Assembly: GCA_052144935.1 (NCBI GenBank) | Contig: JBKQPR010000147.1 | Coordinates: forward strand, 1-47,073 | Length of the DNA stretch: 47,073 nucleotides | Reading direction: 5' to 3' | From: JOPF133 sp052144935 | GTDB taxonomy: Bacteria > Acidobacteriota > Terriglobia > Bryobacterales > Bryobacteraceae | Part shown: piece by piece, positions 43,734-47,073 of the stretch | How positions within the stretch are numbered: position 1 is the first letter of the stretch | How the letters are laid out: the number at the start of each line of letters is the position of its first letter | Program-made: the position numbers and the translations under genes | Notes under the pieces: model-generated | What the model was told of the DNA's origin: nothing | What the model saw: only the letters and a program-made list of their open reading frames with translations | Database searches by the model: none

Positions 43734-43765
43734 GGGGCAGGGCAAGCTAAAGCATGCCCTGCCCC
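43734..43765. repeat. Palindrome with 11-base perfect stem downstream of the sigma operon
   Basis: GGGGCAGGGCA and TGCCCTGCCCC flank AGCTAAAGCA. Reading in the operon direction the inner loop is GC-TTTA-GC. It lies 14 bases beyond the stop of the secretin-N-like gene and could act as a transcript end, though it lacks a T-tract. Confidence 0.8.
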
Positions 43766-43778
43766 ACCTTCCTCCGCC

Positions 43779-44489
43779 CTACTCCGCCGCCTTGGCGATC
43801 AGCACCAGGAACAGCGCCCGGTCCGGGCCGTTCACGCTGCTGCGGCCCACCACCAGCTTCTGGCCCTCTTTCACGTCCACCACGTCGGTGATAATGCCCG
43901 TGTCGATATACGTGATCTTGCCCTCGCCGGCCGGGACTGCCGTGCGCAGGCCAGCGTGGAGATGGTCGAGGCGGATCATCGACTCCGGTTCCATCGTGGC
44001 CGAGCTGACCCGGAACTGGGTGATGCGGTTGCCGCTGAGAACGCCGCTCGTCTCGGCGCCCACCCCCGAGCGCGAGCGCAGCGAGAGAGCGTCCAGCAGC
44101 GCGTAGCTCTTGAAGGGGAACGTGGTCTTGAGGGTGGCCACGGTGCTTTGCAGGTCGGCGGGGATGGCGCTGCCGTCCGCGCTGGTTTGATCGCTGGCGA
44201 CCACGAAGTAGACCGTCAGGTCGATGTCTTTGTGAGCGGCCGAGGGCACGTCGAGCTGCTTGATGGCGTCTTCGGCGGTCATTACGTTGGCGCGGCGGCC
44301 GCTGAGCGCGATCACCTTGAGGTTCTGGTCCGAGCGGCAATCCACGCCGAAATCGGCCAGCAGGTTCCGTACCGTCTGCGGGTCGGCGTACTTCAGGGTG
44401 ACCAGCTTTTGGATGCGTTCGTTGGGGTCCTGGTTGGTCTGCGCCGGCAAGGGCAGGGCGAGGACCAGGAGTAGGATCAGGCGTTTCAT
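43779..44489 (-). CDS. Exported secretin-N-like protein, third gene of the sigma operon
   Basis: 236 residues with signal peptide (MKRLILLLVLALPLPAQ). The next part (ERIQKLVTLKYADPQTVRNL, LADFGVDC, NLKVIALSGRRANVMTAEDA) has the layout of a secretin/TonB short N-terminal domain: a strand, LKY.D...V..LL, and the ALSG..ANV..AEDAIKQLD pattern. The C-terminal part is beta-rich (YIDTGIITDVVDVKEGQKLV). No pore domain is present, so it is a periplasmic relative, not a secretin. The stop of the anti-sigma gene directly abuts its ATG (TAAATG), with AAGGAG just upstream, so it belongs to the sigma/anti-sigma operon. Confidence 0.72.
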   Translation of the reverse strand: MKRLILLLVLALPLPAQTNQDPNERIQKLVTLKYADPQTVRNLLADFGVDCRSDQNLKVIALSGRRANVMTAEDAIKQLDVPSAAHKDIDLTVYFVVASDQTSADGSAIPADLQSTVATLKTTFPFKSYALLDALSLRSRSGVGAETSGVLSGNRITQFRVSSATMEPESMIRLDHLHAGLRTAVPAGEGKITYIDTGIITDVVDVKEGQKLVVGRSSVNGPDRALFLVLIAKAAE

Positions 44490-45068
44490 TTATTCTCCTT
44501 TTGGGTTGGCGATCCAATAAATGACGACGTCGGCGTCGTCGGTGACGATCCTGACGATCAGTTGTTCCTCGGGCGGCGCCGGCTGGCGAGGGAGCGGCGG
44601 AAGCCCTGGGTTTCGAATCGCGCGCGGCAGCACGGCGCGCGTCACGGCCCGCGCGGGCATCGCCACCGCAGGCACGGCCAGCGGCGGCGCCGGCGGATGG
44701 GCGAGGGCCACCTGCGGTGGCGGCACGGGCCGGTGAATCCTCTCGATCGCCAGTTCCAGCCACAACGCGCAGCAGGCCAAGGCGGCGATGGCGGCCACCC
44801 GCAGCCATCTGCGGCGCCACCAGGGCGCGGGCTGTAATTTCGTCAGGACCCGCGCGCGCACGGCGGCGAAATGGGCCGCCGCAATCTCCTCGCGATGGCC
44901 GGCGCGCATCTCTTCCAGGCACTCCAGCATCCCGCTGGCGAACATCTGGCAGCCCGCGCAGCCGGCCAGGTGGCGCTCCACATCGAGGCGGGGTGCCCTC
45001 TGGGCCCGCCCGTCGAGGTCGCCGCCGGCGTACAGCGCGATGGCTTCTTCCCATTCGCGGCAGTTCAT
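44490..45068 (-). CDS. Zinc-finger anti-sigma factor, membrane-anchored
   Basis: 192 residues. The N-terminal zinc-binding anti-sigma domain has Cys3 and the HxxxCxxC motif (ERHLAGCAGCQMF, His33, Cys37, Cys40). A transmembrane helix follows (WLRVAAIAALACCALWLELA), then a Pro-rich periplasmic part ending IVRIVTDDADVVIYWIANP. It should bind and inhibit the ECF sigma factor encoded just upstream (4-base overlap, ATGA). Residues GRAQRAPR just before the zinc motif are encoded by an exact 19-bp palindromic motif (44990..45008), an in-frame insertion in the anti-sigma domain; the zinc ligands themselves are preserved. Confidence 0.88.
   Translation of the reverse strand: MNCREWEEAIALYAGGDLDGRAQRAPRLDVERHLAGCAGCQMFASGMLECLEEMRAGHREEIAAAHFAAVRARVLTKLQPAPWWRRRWLRVAAIAALACCALWLELAIERIHRPVPPPQVALAHPPAPPLAVPAVAMPARAVTRAVLPRAIRNPGLPPLPRQPAPPEEQLIVRIVTDDADVVIYWIANPKGE
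44990..45008 (+). repeat. 19-bp palindromic motif in frame inside the anti-sigma gene
   Basis: Exact GGGGTGCCCTCTGGGCCCG on the plus strand, antisense to the gene, read as GRAQRAPR. Confidence 0.9.
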
Positions 45069-45655
45069 GCGCGCCTCCGGAAATAGTGCTCCATGAAGCC
45101 CTTCATTTTGACGCGAGCTTTGGAGATCTGCGACCGCACGGTGGCCTGGCTGGAACCCAGCACGCGGGCCACCTCTTCGGTGGAGAGGCCCTCCAGGTCG
45201 CGCAGCACCAGTGCGGCGCGCTCCTTTTCCGAGAGCCTGCGCAGGCTGAGATCCAGGGCGTGGCGGCGTTCGGCCTCGACGGTGGCCTGCTGCGGATCGG
45301 CTGCCGCCGTGGGCGCCAGGGCGGCGTCTTCCATCGGGACGGCGGCCGGACGCTTACGCCGCAAATCGTGGCACACGTTGACAGTGACGCGGTACAGCCA
45401 GGCCGGAAAAGCGCCGCTGGATTCCACTTTGCCCAGGTTCCGATACAGGCGCAGGAAGACTTCCTGCGAAGCGTCCTGGGCGTCCGCCAGGTTGCCCAGC
45501 AGGCGCAGCGCGGTAACCAGCACCAGCCGCTCATACTGCCGGATGAGCCGCTCGAAGGCCGCCAGGTCGCCGGCTTTAGCGGCTTCGATCGTGCGTGCGC
45601 CGTCGTCGGGGCCATCCATCGGAGCCACGGTTGCCGGAAAAGTCAGAGCGCTCAT
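45065..45655 (-). CDS. ECF-type RNA polymerase sigma factor
   Basis: 196 residues from ATG 45655 (MSALTFPATVAPMDG); ATG 45619 is an alternative start, and neither has an ideal ribosome binding site. Region 2 is AFERLIRQYERLVLVTALRL with NLADAQDASQEVFLRLYRNL; region 4 is LSEKERAALVLRDLEGLSTE, EVARVLGSSQATVRSQISKA, a helix-turn-helix for the -35. The linker between is short, as in ECF factors. It overlaps the anti-sigma gene by 4 bases; the pair plus the exported secretin-N-like protein form a probable envelope-signal regulon. The upstream end runs into integrase/IS91 remnants, which may have altered its promoter. Confidence 0.92.
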   Translation of the reverse strand: MSALTFPATVAPMDGPDDGARTIEAAKAGDLAAFERLIRQYERLVLVTALRLLGNLADAQDASQEVFLRLYRNLGKVESSGAFPAWLYRVTVNVCHDLRRKRPAAVPMEDAALAPTAAADPQQATVEAERRHALDLSLRRLSEKERAALVLRDLEGLSTEEVARVLGSSQATVRSQISKARVKMKGFMEHYFRRRA

Positions 45656-45701
45656 TCCCTTCACTAGAGAGAACTGTGGGGGAGGCGAAAACGTGTATGG
45701 A

Positions 45702-45963
45702 ATTTCGCGCTCCAAACCCCGCAAAGGAAAGAAGGACCGCTATGCCATGCTCTCACCGCGCCTGCTGGAAGTGCTGCGCGCCTGTTGGCGTGCCACGCAT
45801 CCCCAGGCCCCGGGGGCGCTCTGCCAGGCCAAACCCTCACCCGACGAATGGTTTTTTCACAGTTGGCGGCAGGGCCGCCACATGAACGTCGAGTCGCTGC
45901 AAACCGCCTGCCGGGAAGCCGCCTGCGTGGCCGGACTCAGCAAGCACGTCACCGTGCATCGCG
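45702..45963 (+). pseudogene. Tyrosine recombinase fragment associated with the IS91 remnant
   Basis: The translation ISRSKPRKGKKDRYAMLSPR, LLEVLRACWRATHP, then HMNVESLQTACREAACVAGL and SKHVTVH matches the central catalytic part of the integrases that often accompany IS91-type transposases. It stops just before the expected HTLRHSFA box, where IS91 transposase sequence begins. Both ends are missing. Confidence 0.78.
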
Positions 45964-46795
45964 CGCGATCCCCAACATCCGGGCGTGGCTCTGGGGTTCT
46001 TCGGCGTGCTGCATAGCTGGGGTCGGAACCTGCATTTTCACCCCATCTGCACTGCGTCATTCCCGCCCCCGGAGGGGACCCCGGGCTTATCGCCCGATCG
46101 GAAGCGCTGGATCGCCGGCCGCCGCCGCTTCTTCCTGCCGGTCAAGGTTCTCGGCAAACTGTTCCGGCGGCTGTTCTTGGAAGCCCTGGATAAAGCCTGC
46201 GCCCAAGGCCAACTGCAGTTCTTTGGCGACTGGCGGACAGAGTAGCCAGACCCGCCAGAGCAGTTGCGCGACCCGCCGACTTTCGCTCGTTATTTGGCTC
46301 CCTTGCGCCGATCCCACTGGGTGGTTTACGCCAAGGCCCCTTTTGGCGGGCCGCAGCGCGTGCTGGAATATCTGGGCCGCTACACCCATCGCGTGGCCAT
46401 TTCCAATGCTCGCCTGCTGAAGATGGAACAGGGGCAGGTCTCCTTCGCCTGGAAAGATTACCGGGCCAAGCTGCCCTCCCCACAGTACAAGGTCATGACC
46501 GTCTCGGCCGAAGGGTTGATTCCGCTTCCTCCAACATGCCCTGCCACCGGGCTTCCAGCGCATCCGCTATTACGGGTCCCTGGCCAACTGCCAGCGCGCT
46601 GAAATGGTGGCCCTCTGCCGCCAGCTATCGTCTACTCGTCACTCCGATCTGCTCCCCCGGCCCGCCGATTTATGCCCCACCGTTACCCCACGCGCCAGCG
46701 CCGGACTTAGGCTCTGTCCGCAGTGCCGAATCGGAATCCTCGCGCGCTTTCTGCTCCCGCCACCCTGGCGCATCCCGCTTCCGGACACCTCATGA
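45964..46795 (+). pseudogene. IS91-family (Y2/HUH-type) transposase, multiply broken
   Basis: Recognisable segments in order: LGFFGVLHSWGRNLHFHP, then in a shifted frame the HLHCVIP histidine motif, RKRWIAGRRRFFLPVKVLGK and LFRRLFLEALDKACAQGQLQ with FFGDW, a TAG stop (46243..46245), LAPLRRSHWVVYAKAPFGGP, YLGRYTHRVAISNARLL, VSFAWKDYRAK, and after another frameshift near 46525 FQRIRYYGSLANCQRAEMVA followed by CRQL, ending with a CPQC zinc pair. At least three frameshifts and one stop are present, so the element cannot move by itself. IS91 elements transpose by rolling-circle replication. Confidence 0.85.
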
Positions 46796-47073
46796 GGAGC
46801 ACCCGCCGCAGCCCGCGACCGCTCCCGCACTGCCTTCCCGGCAGCGCACCCTCCCCCTCTGCCTGGTCGTCGCCAAGGGGTTCTGGCGCGTACCCGGCGT
46901 GCGCTGCCGCAGTGGATACCCTCGCCGTCGCCCACCAGCCCCTGCCAGATCTGCCGTCGACCCCTGCCCAAAACCACCCCAAACTCTTCCACACGGCCTC
47001 CCCAACGGAGGCAGTGGCCAAACAAAACCCATTAAAGAGCCGGCCTCAACCCGCGGTTTAGTTCACTGCGCGG
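46796..47073. other. Region beyond the IS91 transposase remnant
   Basis: Pro/Ser-rich open frames of no recognisable domain; probably the non-coding 3' part of the IS91 element. Its end cannot be located within the window. Confidence 0.3.

Overview
The window (47 kb, GC-rich) reads as chromosome of an acidobacterium of the Solibacter/Bryobacter type. The evidence is a large secreted lipase ending in a C-terminal domain known mainly from Solibacter-like genomes (TIGR03437 type, 7899..11030), the start of an acidobacterial VWFA-related protein (24202..24522), abundant secreted peptidases and polysaccharide-degrading enzymes, and many short dispersed palindromes. The sequence identifies no species.

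Layout. 1-3130: str operon on the minus strand (rpsL-rpsG-fusA-tuf), with a perfect 33-bp-arm inverted repeat wedged between rpsG and fusA. 3414-4262: a frameshifted HNH nuclease with its small partner gene. 4326-7389: a two-domain VOC protein and an M28 aminopeptidase carrying about 250 residues of Gly/Ala-rich repeat. 7456-7706: a MITE-like element. 7899-12870: a lipase with IPT, BACON and TIGR03437-like domains, then two transglutaminase-like proteins. 13708-16965: a secreted sugar isomerase/epimerase, an amidohydrolase and a Gfo/Idh/MocA oxidoreductase, apparently one catabolic operon. 16980-17230: a compact small-ORF locus with structured leader. 17339-20265: a hypothetical protein, a histidine phosphatase and a probable metal-related pair (Met-rich envelope protein plus Cys/His-rich secreted peptide), interspersed with three palindromic repeats.

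20291-23101: pectin locus on the minus strand. One GH28 is intact but has a MITE-like element in its signal-peptide region; a second GH28 is broken and joined by deletion to the tail of a pectin methylesterase. 23315-25140: a methyltransferase, then a graveyard (truncated VWFA protein, tyrosine-recombinase fragment). 25146-27641: H+-pyrophosphatase. 27818-29074: Uma2 nuclease and a parDE pair with a damaged toxin. 29455-32532: M14 carboxypeptidase-like protein. 33025-41595: DegT/StrS aminotransferase, divergent from a tightly coupled four-gene operon (ceramidase-like enzyme, Gfo/Idh/MocA oxidoreductase, sodium/solute symporter, heparinase II/III-type lyase), probably for uptake and breakdown of an acidic or aminated glycan. 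41596-43616: transposase remnant and a DUF5678-like/retropepsin pair. 43779-45655: ECF sigma factor, zinc anti-sigma factor and a secretin-N-like exported protein. 45702-47073: a decayed IS91-type element with tyrosine-recombinase fragment.

The strongest theme is repeat invasion of genes. A 19-bp palindromic motif (GGGGTGCCCTCTGGGCCCG) recurs about a dozen times and is read in frame inside at least three genes. Two copies of a 230-250 bp element share terminal inverted repeats. Several other palindromes sit at gene starts. Many accessory genes are broken by single-base frameshifts, several of them one extra G in a G run, so sequencing error has to be excluded before all are called pseudogenes.
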